A stretch of DNA of 64,000 bases, from contig NHZP01000024.1 in the NCBI GenBank assembly GCA_003313425.1, forward strand, positions 558,001-622,000, read 5' to 3'. The translations under genes and the position numbers were made by a program. The notes below the pieces were generated by a model. That model did not search any database. It saw nothing but the letters and a program-made list of their open reading frames with translations, and had not been told where the DNA came from. Every line of letters starts with the position of its first letter. Position 1 is the stretch's first letter. Below are positions 52,899 to 64,000 of this stretch, in pieces. Origin of the DNA: Pseudopyrenochaeta lycopersici. Its lineage: Eukaryota; Ascomycota; Dothideomycetes; Pleosporales; Pseudopyrenochaetaceae.

Positions 52899-54276
52899 TT
52901 ATGGGGTCCGTAGCTTACTATGTATATTGTCTTCCAAGATTATATCCTGGATGTCTTCGCCAGGATCCTTTCGAGGATGGCCTTGTGTATGAGTGGAGCG
53001 CACAGTGGTTCTCATTGTCCTAGCGCCAGTACCGTAACTGCCTCCGATGACGTTAGGCATGTATTTCCGGAGAAAGGGTTTTAGAGCTGGGAGGCAGGCG
53101 CAAACGATGGCTAGGTGCACCTCAACCGTCCTAAGAGCCAACCATCAGAAAGATTCGCCTTAGAAATCGGCACGGCTTGCACTTACCACCACACAATTGA
53201 CGGGACACCCTCCCAAGACATATCCTTTGTATTGACCAAATCCACTGTGAGTTTCAATCTTATAATGCTAACAATCAAAATACTAATCCGCATATTAGCT
53301 CTATTTTCATCCGAATAAACCAGCCAATGGTAAAGACATACAAACCCCCTGTCATCAACACTGCTATGACGCCAATCTTTTGCCTCTTGGGCATTCGGAG
53401 GTCTTGTAAAAGTAGAATTGGCAGAATAAGTATTGCAGCATCTGTAGTTGTGTTCATGACGCCACTAAAGACTGTTATCTTTAACCAATCAATGCATGAA
53501 CCAACAGTGATTGTAAAATCCCAGTATTTTTCCAGTGGCCTGCAGGCGTACACCCATTCGAATGATGTCACCAGGCTATACATAACAACAATTGCCATTA
53601 TGATGTGTATAGCAACACGGAGCTTTCCCCAAGGCGCGAATTGAGTAAAAAGTGTGAGGATAGACAGCTTTGTGAGCATGATGGAGAGGCCATAAAACGT
53701 GCCACCGATAGCCCCGAACTTGAGAATGCATCAGTCGGTCTATCTTTGAATGTGTAAGGGGTTTAGAGGAGATAGAGTTTCTTACTTTCATAAAATTAGG
53801 ATTAAAATCGGTAAATGGAACATCCCATAGGTGTCGACCAAATCCATACTTGGTGGCTGAAGATATTTTGTCAGTTTCCTGTGTTGAAGACAAAGGTGAA
53901 GTTACGTACTGGTGGCGCCAATTATGGAATACACTAAAGCGAAAATCTGAATTCAGGATGTTCAGCAAACTTTCTCGTAAATCGATTGAAGTGATTCTAA
54001 CCCAGGCTACAATCAACATATCTGCAAATGTCAGTGGAAGGCATTGTCAGAATGGTAGGACAGCTTACAATCGTCTACCCTTACGTGACGTGTGATGAAT
54101 TGAACGGTGTAAAATCGTAATCCGACGAACAAACTTGAAAGAACCCCAGTGACAATATGAACAGTGAGAATGACTTGCACTCTGGACGGTGGATGGGCAA
54201 AGTCAGGAGTAATACCTGGAGGAGGCGCTATCGCACCAACGACTTCGTCTCTTTGCGAAAGAAATAGAGAATACAT
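52899..54276 (-). CDS. Pth11-like integral membrane receptor (rhodopsin-like domain)
   Basis: Seven exons: 54069-54276, 54002-54021, 53910-53946, 53786-53856, 53342-53718, 53187-53282 and 52899-53130, encoding 346 residues. Two are very small (20 and 37 bp). Assembled, they give seven hydrophobic segments in the order expected of the fungal Pth11/rhodopsin-like family: VILTVHIVTGVLSSLFVGLR, MLIVAWIFALVYSIIGAT followed by TKYGFGRHLWDVP, FGAIGGTFYGLSIMLTKLSI, IIMAIVVMYSLVTSFEWVYA with CRPLEKYWD, DAAILILPILLLQDLRMPKR, then SIIRLK, and VEVHLAIVCACLPALKPFL. These proteins are surface sensors; Pth11 itself acts in host-surface recognition. There is no extracellular CFEM domain. An upstream in-frame ATG at 54309 would add 11 residues. 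Confidence 0.85.
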
Positions 54277-56039
54277 TGAGTAATGGGTTTGGTGTAGGAG
54301 CGGTCTCATCAGTCTCAGAAATGATAGGAGTTGTGAGTTGGAGCAGACGTTGCGGGAAATATATACTACAGCGTTTGAGAACAGTCAAAGTATTACACCG
54401 ATCATGCCCACCAGAACGCCGATTGTGCACTCTCTTTCTCTCTAGGTTAAGCGATGAGATCGTGATGACCATCATGGCCCCTTCATGAAACGATTCGCAG
54501 ATACTCACAGCGAGAAAGCGGTTCGAATTCCCAAGGCGCCACAGAACTTCCGTGGCGCAATCGGAAGTGTTGGGTAAACCATCCGAGAGAGCCTTCGCTT
54601 CGCATGGATCCATCTGCGTGAAATGATGTGCTTGAGATGGCGTGCGTTCTTGCGCCATCCAAGCAGTTGGACTCAGCCCTCAAAGGCCCATAACCAAAGT
54701 TTCCAGTGTCCTGGAAATAATTGTTTTTTTTTCCCCACGATAGCGTTGACAGTTAGCCAATAGGATCATTGCCCGAAAGCAAGGCTTCAGAATTGTCAAT
54801 GAGGAGGTGTTTTGCATTTGGCTATTCATCCATACGTGACCGTTTGTCCATCCCGTCCTCGTATTGCAGATGCACGCAAAAGGAGACATTCAACGGGCTG
54901 GAAATAATACGCGGGAAACAGGGTTTCGGCCTAGACTCCCGAGTCTACTGAGGCGCGTGTTAATTATCAGCACGTGCAGAACACTTGCGAAGCCTGTGCG
55001 CTGCCATTCAGTTCAGGAACGAGCAGAACTTGGCTCCCTCCTGTTTTGCAGGGTAGGTTGTTTACATTGGTGGCTTGTGGCTATATGGCTAAGGCCCAAT
55101 GCTGGGACCATGATTGATGAAACCTGTATTGCTGACGGGAATGAATCGTTAAGAAGCCTGACTGCAACAAGTGGAGCATGAAGAGGGTTCATCCTTCAAT
55201 AAAGCCTTCAAGCCATCAAGTCCTGGGCGGGCTGGTCAGGTGATCCACTGGTGAGCACATTTCCCCCACCTTACCTGCCGTACATCTGGCGGCTATCCAG
55301 AGCTCAATAAATTGTAGTGATGAAAGAAACAACAAAAGAGCGCATAGACTTGGAAAGGGCTGCTGAGATCTTCAGGAGGAGTAGAAAGATCTAGGCATCA
55401 GCTTCAAGCGATGTCAAACCAATAAGGTCTTATGCTAGTGCAGCACGCATGCGCCTATAATTCACAAATTCATATTGCTGATTCATCATACAGTATGCTT
55501 TTTCAAGGCGACTTATACCACAAAAGGCAGGTAAAGAACCCTTGCCAACTCTAGTCAGTCTATAATTTGAAAGCAGGTCAATACAAGGAAAGTACTATTA
55601 ACCTCAACTACCCATGGCAAGCAATGCCAATCATATAGCAGAGGGTTTGTAAGGTTCTTATCACTTGTTGATAGACTAGCGACAGGATCAACGACAGGAT
55701 CTGGCTAATAGTGCTACAAAGCACAAGCCTGGGGGCTGGCAAATCCTGAAGCGATTCATGATACCATAAAGATTCTAAATCATCCATGTCAAACACATAT
55801 GTGGTATGGCAGTGCATATGTGTCTGGTGCTCCTGCCGATTTGCTTTACTCTTACTGCATATATCGCACCACATGTCAGGCTAGGTAACCACAATGCACC
55901 CTAAGCTCAACAAAGCGCAGACGAAGAAGCGGTTTGTTACACTCACACCATTTTTTTTTCACACTTGCAATGGTATCATAACCTATCACTAGCCACGCCA
56001 CAAACTAGGATACCACTTCTATAACACCTTACCCTCGCT
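54277..56039. other. Intergenic region
   Basis: 1.8 kb between the Pth11-like gene and the UBA gene. The 54700-55500 part is fairly GC-balanced with scattered short frames. A GTTCGAATTC stretch near 54512 resembles a tRNA B box, but no tRNA fold surrounds it. No gene is supported. Confidence 0.4.
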
Positions 56040-57709
56040 ATGTCTTCCAGCAACGAATTCAAAGATGGCGCTGAGGCTACATATTCGCTCGAGATGCTTA
56101 CTGCTCAACAACAAGCTCGGCTTCATCAGTACATAGACGTCACAAAACAGGATGTGCGAGATGCTATCGCGATGCTACGACAATGCGATTGGAACCCGCT
56201 ACTTGCAATAAATCGCTTTGAGGAAGGCAATTTCGCGCCACCATAGCATGATGAGAGTGTAGCGGAAAGTGTAGATGATACACCCTCGCCGCCGTCACAC
56301 AATGCATTGTTTGCTCCCGGGACGATTGCCAGCACACCAAATGGTCAGAAGGCCGCAAGTCTCTACAATCCTTCATCGCCGTCTAATGTGTGGACAGTAC
56401 GCTCATCCTCACAGATCATAGGAGGGAGTGTCCAGGAAGGAGTCAAACCCATCTTTCCGGTACCAGGCAATCGTGGAGTCACTCTATCAATGATACCACC
56501 ACATAGAGTCAACATTGCCACTGGGTTTGCCCACCCGCCAGACCTTTCAACTACCTTTTCAGAACGATCACGGAATATAGCTGTAGCTCCACCAAGCGCG
56601 CCCATGTCAAACGCGAAAGATCCTACTGCTCCTTTGCTTGATACAAAGGCCCTCACGGAGGCAAACTCATCGATGGAGGCAAAGCCTTTTGGGCCGCAGG
56701 AGACCATACTCCAACCATTACAGGCAGGCAATCTTCTAAAACCCCCAGAGAATGATCCATTATTTGAAGGCGAGGAGAGAACATGGTATCTTGCTTTTGT
56801 GGAACACTGGAAAGACTTTCAGAAACTCACTACACAGTTCTACACGAGTCAGCTGTTCAAGAGTGCTTTCGATGAAATCAAAGGCTACCCCATCGATCCG
56901 TCTGGAAGTTCTGATGCAGAAGTTACCGAAGGCGAGCCGAGCTCCCATCTCCTTACCAACTACTTCCAGCGCGAAGTGCTCGAAATAGTGGGGGCAGTCT
57001 GCAACAAACTACTAAAGACGATAACTATGCAGGAAGTTGACGTACCGGAGAGCGTGTACCTTGGAAAGGCAATGCAAGAAGATCGGGGAAATCAAAGCTC
57101 CGAATGGAATCCGAAATATGTGGTCCGCGCAAGGACGATAGATGGTGACGACGAGACTAGACTCATAGGTCACGTAGAATATCTTGGAGGAAGGCCAGGA
57201 GCTTTAACATGGGCGATACAAGAGCAAGTGAAGAACTCCTGGGGGAGTCTGCGATGCGTTTTGGGTGAGCGCCAACTCTCCCTCTTCACCGCCGCACTGT
57301 ATACTTGGAGCTAACTATATCGACAGGTGATATAGCCCAATGGATGCTCATGGGCCACATCCGCTACGCCTTCCTGGCCAGCAGCGATGAGGTCATATTC
57401 CTCAAATTCGACATCACTGACCGCGTTAAGAACGTAAATATAGCCTCACCTGATGAAGAGCCCGAGATCGAACAAGTTCACGTTTTGAAGGAGGCCTGGC
57501 TCCACTATTCTGATCCGATAAAGCACACCGATGTAATGGACGAGGCGGAGGGAACGGTGCCAGTACGTTTAGCGCTGCTGTACTTGTTGCACACATCTAC
57601 AATGTCGGACTATCGGCTGCCGGATGATTTAGGATCGGCGTTGAATTATGCAGCGCAAACAAAGGCTGGGGAAAAGTGGAAGCCATCGCCTCTCGACCTT
57701 ACGCTTTGA
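56040..57709 (+). pseudogene. UBA-domain hypothetical protein, interrupted by an amber codon
   Basis: Two exons, 56040-57264 and 57327-57709, with a 62 bp intron (donor GTGAGC, branch GCTAAC, acceptor CGACAG), would form one 535-codon frame. A TAG at codon 69 (56244-56246) stops it. Upstream residues 25-60 form a UBA/CUE-like helical module (VTKQDVRDAIAMLRQCDWNP, then LLAINRFEEG). Downstream, in the same frame, the protein continues without loss: a Ser/Pro linker, then a helical domain (RTWYLAFVEHWKDFQKLTTQ) and, over the splice, CVLGDIAQWMLMGHIRYAFL. The latter is a fungal conserved region I recall near kinase-like accessory genes, function unknown. No intron can remove the TAG without deleting the UBA module. 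Two separate genes, or readthrough, are alternatives. Confidence 0.6.
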
Positions 57710-60060
57710 AGAGGGACAATCAATGCTTGTGTGTTAACTGGGCAGTCACGGACCAGCCGCGGGTTTTGAGGATATTCTACTTTGTAATGGAGGAGTGAAA
57801 TATTCTGTCTTTCATCAAGTCAGGTTGGATACGTATCGTGAGCGATACAATAGGTCGCTAAAGGGCACAGTTGATGTCCACCTAAATGATCATGGGAAAC
57901 TAGGAACACTTGCGCCCACACGATCGGTGTGCATGATACTGAGCTAGCCTATAACAATCTCACATGTTTGTTCCACAACAACTCCACTTGCCAATCTCTA
58001 GTCGCAGCCCTAGATACCCCGACCCATCTCACCACCCATAACCGAGAGAGGTGATGAGGTGAAGACAAGCCTCGGGCCAGCTCTGTCCTTGCCAGATCGA
58101 GGTGGTTTAATTAAGAATGTGGCTTGCCTTACGATGCAAGCTCAGTCGGCAGGCTTCTTGGCCACTCGGCGGGATGGCGGTTCCTCGGAACCACAACGAC
58201 AACGTGGGACATTATTGGTGATATCCTCCAAATGTGTGCAGTTGTCGATATGCAGACGGTATTGGTGTTGTTGAGAGTTTGAAGCCTCAGCGGGAGGATT
58301 CGGGATACCTGCGCTTATTTCAACGGTGAAGGAAAGTTGCCTCGGTCCAGGTAAGTAGCTTGATTGGTGGCATTAAGCACGCCACTGCCTGAAGTAGTGG
58401 TTTGAGATTGTTGAGATCCAGGCGTTGAAGACTGTAAGGCTGAATCTGGGGAACCTCGGTCGCGGGAATGAAACTTCTGGTACGATTGGGCGTGTGTGGA
58501 GACTTGAAGCATTGTAAATCCGGGGGTGTCACACTCATCGGGGTTCCAAGAGCCGGGACACGAGAGGGAGATCTGCATGTTCCGAATTGCTGGTTGAGGG
58601 TGAACAAACCTGGTGATTATCTGTGACAGTGGCAAGATCTTTCAGATGTCTAGGGCCGCGTCATAATTAGGGGTAGGAGGCTAGCACACGCGCGGCACAC
58701 CGACTGAAATTCCCATCGCTCACGCGAGGTCGCTCATCCGAAATAACTGAAGATGCTTTAACAGCTTATCCTTACTTCTACCAACCCAATTTCTCCAGAA
58801 TATCATTACATAACGGAGTCTATCAAGACACGTAACTCAGGTGCGACGAATTGTGCCAAAGCAAATGGGAACATGCCTGTAGCCGCACTGATGGGGCACC
58901 CTCCTCGCGGATAGTCAAGGATTTGTTTAGCCAGCCTTTTCAACCGTGGCTTTAAAATTGGGTCTGTGGGGATCGTTCATCTGCCAATGAGACACACCGT
59001 ATCTTCAGTTCATGCCTGACGAATATTGTGGGTGCCGGAAAAAGCGGCCTTTGCGTCGCAAAGGATGCATACGGCGAGCGACTCCACAACGACCCACTAG
59101 CGCTGGGGGATGCGATTGTGGGGTTGTGCTTTACTTGAAGGAGTTCATTGCTCCGGGTGACTCAAAGCTCCTGGGATGTAGATGCATTACTGATAACGAG
59201 AGGAGGCCAAATGTGTGTCAACTCGGCCATAAACAGCCCGTGGCAACACACGCGAAGCCATGTCCTTAATCCCGGAACTCTTCTTTGACAACAAGCACTG
59301 GCTGAGGGTCAAGGATGGTGGCAATACGAGCCAAGCCACCGGGGGCAATAGGCGGCAACAGGCGGCACATTTAGGTGCAGAATGCGGCTCGAGTTCTTAT
59401 TGCAACGACTCATTGACGAGCACGGCGAGCGGATCGGAGCAGAGGCCTAGTCGAGGCAATGTAGACGGGAATTGTGGAGTAAGACAACGCGTGAGCATGC
59501 CGGCTACCCCGCGTGGGGCTTTCGACAATGATGACCATGAGATAGTTGATTTTGAGAAGCCGTACACGGTCAAAATGTAACAAAGGAAAATGGTGGTGAT
59601 CAACGTTCGACTTAACGCCTCCACCACGTTGTAGTTTCTCCACGATGATGACAAGCGTCGACCATAAATGGGACAAGAAGAGCTTGTGCTTGGTCCTCAA
59701 TTGGCTCACTGTGGGTCCAGTGGAAACGATGGCGTCCTCGTATGCGGGGTCCCCATGTGCCAAGCACAACCCCAGCTTTGGTTCGCCTTCCTGCTTTTGG
59801 TGCTCTCCGCGGATGACCTTCACCTTTTTACTAGGATCTGCTGGACGATTGAGATGCTACGCTCCAATTTGGTGACGTTACCGTGCCTCGGTATTTTTCC
59901 AATGATTTCTCCTAGCATCCGTAGTGCTTGGCGATATGCAATGACAGGTAGTGCAAGGGCGCTGAACATATAATGTGCACGTTGTGGAACCCTGTTGTCT
60001 GAACTCCAAAGCTTTGTCTTTCTTTACCCCACAAAGCACTTGCGACTTTGCTAGACAAAC
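57710..60060. other. Gene-poor spacer
   Basis: 2.35 kb. Overlapping frames at 58059 and 59012-59580 (plus) and 58315 and 59410-59823 (minus) have no recognisable domains. A strong-looking plus-strand donor (CAG, then GTAAGT) near 58348 has no convincing exon partner. The last 100 bp are probably the MFS leader. Confidence 0.4.
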
Positions 60061-61795
60061 ATGGCTCACAACGACGTTGAGAAAAGAGACGTGTCATTGA
60101 AGGAGGATGTACAGAGCGGTACATCCCAAGATGATTACGAGTGCGAGTTTTCTCCTGCGGAGCAGAGAAAAATCATCCATCGCATTGATCGTCGCCTCGT
60201 GGTAACAGTGGGAGTACTCTACTGTGTCAGCTTGATGGATCGTACCAATTTGAGCGCTGCTGCTATCGCTGGGTTCGTATACTGATATCGAATAATTTGC
60301 GCGACATTGATGCTAACAAACATATAGTATGACTGCAGAATTAAAGCTTACCAAATTGGAGGGTACTATCTCGCACTATTCGATTGTGACGATTGTCTTC
60401 TTCGCCACTTACATCGTCTTCCAACCGCCTGCCACTGTTATCGTCCGTTGGCTCGGTCCCCGAAACTTCTTGTCTGCGATTGTGATAGCATGGGGCGCCG
60501 TAATGATTGGAATGGGCTTTGCTCAAAACTATGGATCCCTTGCTGCGCTCAGAGTCGTCCTTGGTATAATGGAAGCTGGTTTCTTCCCAAGTTGCGTCTA
60601 CCTGCTGTCCACTTGGTGTAAGTTCGCTGCAGTCTTGAGGCTTTCGAAGTTATGCTGACTTTGACTTTAGACACTCGGTATGATATTGGAAAACGATACT
60701 CTTGCTTCTACATTCTCGGAAGTCTGGCTTCAGCGTGCGCCGGTATCCTGGCTTATGGTTTGATGCAACTGAAGGGACGTGAAGGCCTAAACGGATGGCG
60801 CTGGATCTTCATCATCGAAGGGGCTTTGACTGTTTTCCTCGGTATTGTAGGATATTGGGCGCTTGTCGACTTCCCCGACAAGGCTCATAAATCCTGGAAG
60901 TTCTTGAACGAGCGTGAAGCCAAGTTCATCATCAACCGTGTCGACCAGGATCGTGGCGATGCAAAGCCAGAGCCTTGGTCTCTTGCCAAGTTCTTCCGTG
61001 GTGGCGCTGATATCAAGGTCTGGGGATTCGCAATGGTAAGTCTTCTAAGTAAAAGTCCGCCTCAAGTTTACTGACCTGCCCAGATCTTCTTCAACACCAC
61101 GACAGTCACATATGCTCTTGCATATTTCTTGCCCATCATCCTAACTGAGAACATGAAATTTTCGATTGGCGCAGCACAGTGTCTCGTGGCACCACCTTAC
61201 GCGCTGGCTGCTATTGTTATGTTCACCACAGGCTGGGCCGGCGACAAATATCACATCCGTGGCCCTATCATCATTTTCAACATGGTTCTGTGCCTCATCG
61301 GGCTTCCAATTATGGGCTTCCACAGCAACCCCAATGTTAGATACTTTGGTGTTTTCCTTACCACCGCCGGTGCGAACAGCAACGTCCCAGCAACGATGTC
61401 GTACCAGGCGAACAACATCAGAGGCCAATGGAAGCGCGCGTTCTGTTCCGCAATCTTGGTTGGTATGGGCGGAGTTGGCGGTATTGCTGGAGGATTGATC
61501 TTCAGGTAAGTTGATCGTCTACCTGCTATCCGGAGGCGATATGCTGATACTTGGTAGGGTTCAAGACAAGCCGCATTATCGACCGGGTCTGTACGCTTGC
61601 ATCACATGCTGCATACTCACGATCGTTATCGTATGCCTCATTACTGTGAGGTCTTGGAGTCTAAATAAGCGCGCAGACCGTGGAGAAATTGAGTTGGAAT
61701 ACAACGACGTAAGTGAAATACCGAGTCACTCTTTCTGCCAAATATTAATGACTTCACAGGAGGGCGATCAGAAGGGTTTCAGGTACACCTACTAG
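60061..61795 (+). CDS. MFS transporter, allantoate permease (Dal5/TNA1-like) family
   Basis: Six exons: 60061-60272, 60328-60617, 60671-61035, 61084-61505, 61558-61708 and 61760-61795, encoding 491 residues. Introns are 48-55 bp. The anion:cation symporter (ACS) signature is clear: RRLVVTVGVLYCVSLMDRTN in helix 1, then FVY/GMTAELKL at the first splice, RVVLGIMEAGFFPSCVYLLS in helix 4, and LNGWRWIFIIEGALTVFLGI in helix 6. Twelve hydrophobic segments are present with the usual central loop (DFPDKAHKSWKFLNEREAKF). Family substrates are small carboxylates such as allantoate, nicotinate, pantothenate and biotin precursors; which one is used cannot be told. Plasma membrane. The cytosolic tail is short and acidic then basic. 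No enzyme gene beside it hints at a pathway. Confidence 0.9.
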
Positions 61796-63035
61796 TGTAC
61801 TCACTCAACTTGGGTCTGGATGATTCTTATAAACGGCATGCAAGATACCCCGACTGATAGCATAACGTTATGCGGGAGCGACATCCTAATGAATACGACC
61901 TTAACTTGCTTCTTGATGTACCATCTCTTGATATATACGAATTTGCGATCATGTCCACTTGCGTGCTCTCAATCCGTATTCCTTAGCTCTTCCGTATATC
62001 CCAAAAATTGTGCCTGTTGCCTAACGAGAGATGAAATTCAGATGGAGCCTTTGAAAAGATTTTGGATACGACGCCTTGACAAGTGTTGTCGTTTCGCTGA
62101 TGAATAATTTATAGCCCGCTCGATAGATCAGTAATCGAATCCTCGACACCCCAGACAAAATAACACACTCTAACACTTAGCCCCTCACGTTACCTTGAAT
62201 TTATACTGTTTATGGTCAACATGCATCAGGTTTTAATATCGCTAAGATCAATGGGGTACTACCTCGGCTCACCTACAGAGCAGTTTTCAGAACGTTGAGA
62301 GTGGTGGCAGGAAAGCGGGCAATGGAAAGTCTTCACCGGTCCATAGGCCCATCACCTACACAAGCTTCAGCAAACTAGAAATGGTAAATTAGAGCAGAGC
62401 GACTAAACGCCATGACTCAACCCTGATTTGGATCTTCCAACCTGCATTTAATACCACGCAACTATTGCAAGGTTAGCGAATCGCCGAGGCACCATTCATG
62501 CTAGCTTACCTGTGTCTTGATGCTACATACCTCAAAATAGCTCACTATAGGCCCTTCCGAATGCATCGAGGCATGGAGAGCCTAATTCCTAAAGAAAGTA
62601 GGTCTCAATCAATGGATCAAAAAAATCAAACAATCAAAATGATCGCAGTTCAGTGTTGCGCCATTCAGGCAAATACATTTATTATTATCACATCCCTTTT
62701 GAGGATGACCACTTTGTATACCACATGATAATGGACGGAAGTATGAGAATTAACTACTTTAAAAATTTTCGTCCCCGGTCTGGCACTGGTTTTACATTAA
62801 TTTAATAGGTTCATGAAGAATGGATGCTACCCTTATGAAGTTGAGTTCTATACTGAATGCTCATGTAAATAATGGTGTCCTGTTCCTTTTCGTTCATTCG
62901 ACTGCTGCACTATGCTGACAGTTTTGTTTGCGGCCCCTAGGGACTCTGAAGGTTCCTGAAAATGCGGCCGTCCTCGACTTTGCCGTCATTCGATATCATT
63001 TCTCCACAGCGCTTTCTCAAACCTGCTAAGTTTCT
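61796..63035. other. AT-rich intergenic region
   Basis: 1.24 kb between convergent genes. Frames at 61820 and 62498 are short and featureless. AT-rich, with homopolymer stretches near 62620-62800. Confidence 0.4.
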
Positions 63036-64000
63036 TTAGCTAGGGGCATTTGACAGTCTTCCAAATCGCGCCTTCAAGTTGTATAAGACATTGCTCAGCC
63101 TTGCTTCCCCTAGTTCCCCACTGATAAATACGACCAGCACAGCAGCGTATCCTGCTGTAGCGGCAAATACCTCGGTGCGCCTCGCATTCGTACACAACGC
63201 AACACTCGAAGCAAATAGAATTGTGTACATGGCTACCAAGCCTAACTTTGCCTTCGGGTCTGGAACTAGGTACAAATTCATAATGGCACCAATAAGTAGT
63301 ACTGCAGCCAGAACCATGTTCAACGCAGCTACAGTGCGCACGATATGAGTGTTCTTGTAGATGACGGTTCGATCAAGAGGGTTGTTGGTTTTTCGCTTTT
63401 TGAATGCCTAATGATTTTGCAAGAATCGAGAGAGATAATCTTCCTCGATAGGTTTTGCTAGTGCGACGAGGTCATGCTTGTCGTCCAGGAAATTCCTGGC
63501 CTTTCCACTGATGATAGGTACAGAATTTCCATTCTGGTCTTGGAATGTGGCCCCTCTCAGAAACTCACGAAACGCAGAAAGTGTAAGTTTGCTAGGTCCG
63601 GACATCTCACTGACTTGCGACTGTAGAACGATTATTTCATCTATTGTGGTAAGTTCGTGCTTTTAAACCTGATTGAACGGCCTTTGACGTACAGTATTCT
63701 CTAAGTCTCTCCTTCAATTGATCCAACTTCTCGACACGCTTCTTTTCCCGACTACTGTCATCCTCTGCGCATTTCATGAGTGTTTCCCACTGCCTAGAAG
63801 ATTGCCTAGCTTTGAAATCCGCACTCCGCCGAGCTTCTTCGTCCTGCTGATGGATCTCATGCTCCAATGCAGTCAGTCTAGCTTGCAGATGTAAGATGTT
63901 TCTAGAAGCTAGACGGCCAAACTTTCGAAATACATAAGTTTCACTGTCAGGATCGCGAGCTATCCAGGCTGCGAGGGCTGGGTATCCATCGCGAAGCGCA
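63036..64000 (-). pseudogene. DUF6594 membrane protein, amber-interrupted, 5' end outside window
   Basis: The gene enters from beyond 64000. Visible exons are 63693-64000 and 63036-63640, joined by a 52 bp intron (donor GTACGT, acceptor CAATAG). The DUF6594 pattern is plain: GYPALAAWIARDPDSETYVF, KFGRLASRNILHLQARLTAL, then LREYYDEIIVLQSQVSEM over the splice. A TAG at 63408-63410 follows FLQNH, where I expect Trp. The frame then continues uninterrupted with AFKKRKTNNPLDRTVIYKNT and three membrane helices (AALNMVLAAVLLIGAIMNLY, LVAMYTILFASSVALC, and AATAGYAAVLVVFISG). A Trp codon TGG changed to TAG explains it. DUF6594 proteins are abundant in plant-associated fungi and of unknown function. An intron ending at this TAG would lack a good donor. 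Confidence 0.68.

Noticed and set aside
54500..54530. Possible tRNA from a GTTCGAATTC B-box-like stretch
   Set aside because: The flanking bases do not form a T stem, and no anticodon or acceptor stem can be drawn.
59012..59823. Frames with Cys-rich or Gly/Asn-rich translations, considered as a small secreted protein
   Set aside because: No signal peptide, and both strands are open with equal lack of features.

Overview
This is nuclear DNA of a filamentous ascomycete, most likely a Dothideomycete and possibly Pleosporales. The evidence is short introns (46-128 bp, GTRNGT-type donors, CTRAY-type branch motifs just before the AG), conserved fungal housekeeping proteins, and fungal accessory families (DUF6594, Pth11-like receptors, DUF7029/DUF7223 secreted proteins, STAND-type N-terminal domains). 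The class-level placement is inferred from the mix of families and was not tested by a search. No tRNA, rRNA, CRISPR array or intact transposon was recognised. About 28 protein genes are described. I traced exon joins by reading frame and splice signals, and total lengths are multiples of three wherever joins are given, apart from one frameshifted gene. LAYOUT: 0.1-16.3 kb is a conserved core block: an SDR dehydrogenase, Cmc1, TAF9, an FN3/coiled-coil membrane protein, the lipin phosphatidate phosphatase, ferroportin, a mitochondrial P-loop ATPase and an HhH-GPD-like protein. 16.3-30.6 kb is looser and more accessory: a 2.2 kb AT-rich gap, a DddP-type M24 enzyme, a secreted DUF7029/DUF7223 protein with a frameshift, an orphan STAND N-terminal-domain protein, a single-pass membrane protein and an HSPA12-like Hsp70. 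30.8-36.3 kb holds Rmd1/DUF155, a Rax1-like RGS membrane protein and a prolyl 4-hydroxylase. 36.3-45.6 kb is gene-poor, with a RING membrane protein, an AIG2-like cyclotransferase and Ubc11/UbcH10. 45.6-50.6 kb holds ELL, a DUF2237 protein and a conserved hypothetical. 50.6-64 kb is accessory: a 2.2 kb AT-rich gap with a tandem repeat, a seven-exon Pth11-like receptor, a UBA-domain gene broken by an amber codon, an allantoate-permease-family MFS transporter and a DUF6594 gene, also broken by an amber codon and running off the right edge. HOW THE GENES RELATE: the core genes are ordinary neighbours in mixed orientation and form no pathway. The most notable gene is the M24 protein at 18.4-19.7 kb. 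Its metal-ligand spacing equals that of the bacterial DMSP lyase DddP as I remember it, but the residue at the remembered catalytic-Asp position is Cys. A second theme is that accessory genes carry single lesions, two of which (C-to-T in a CpA context) look like repeat-induced point mutation.
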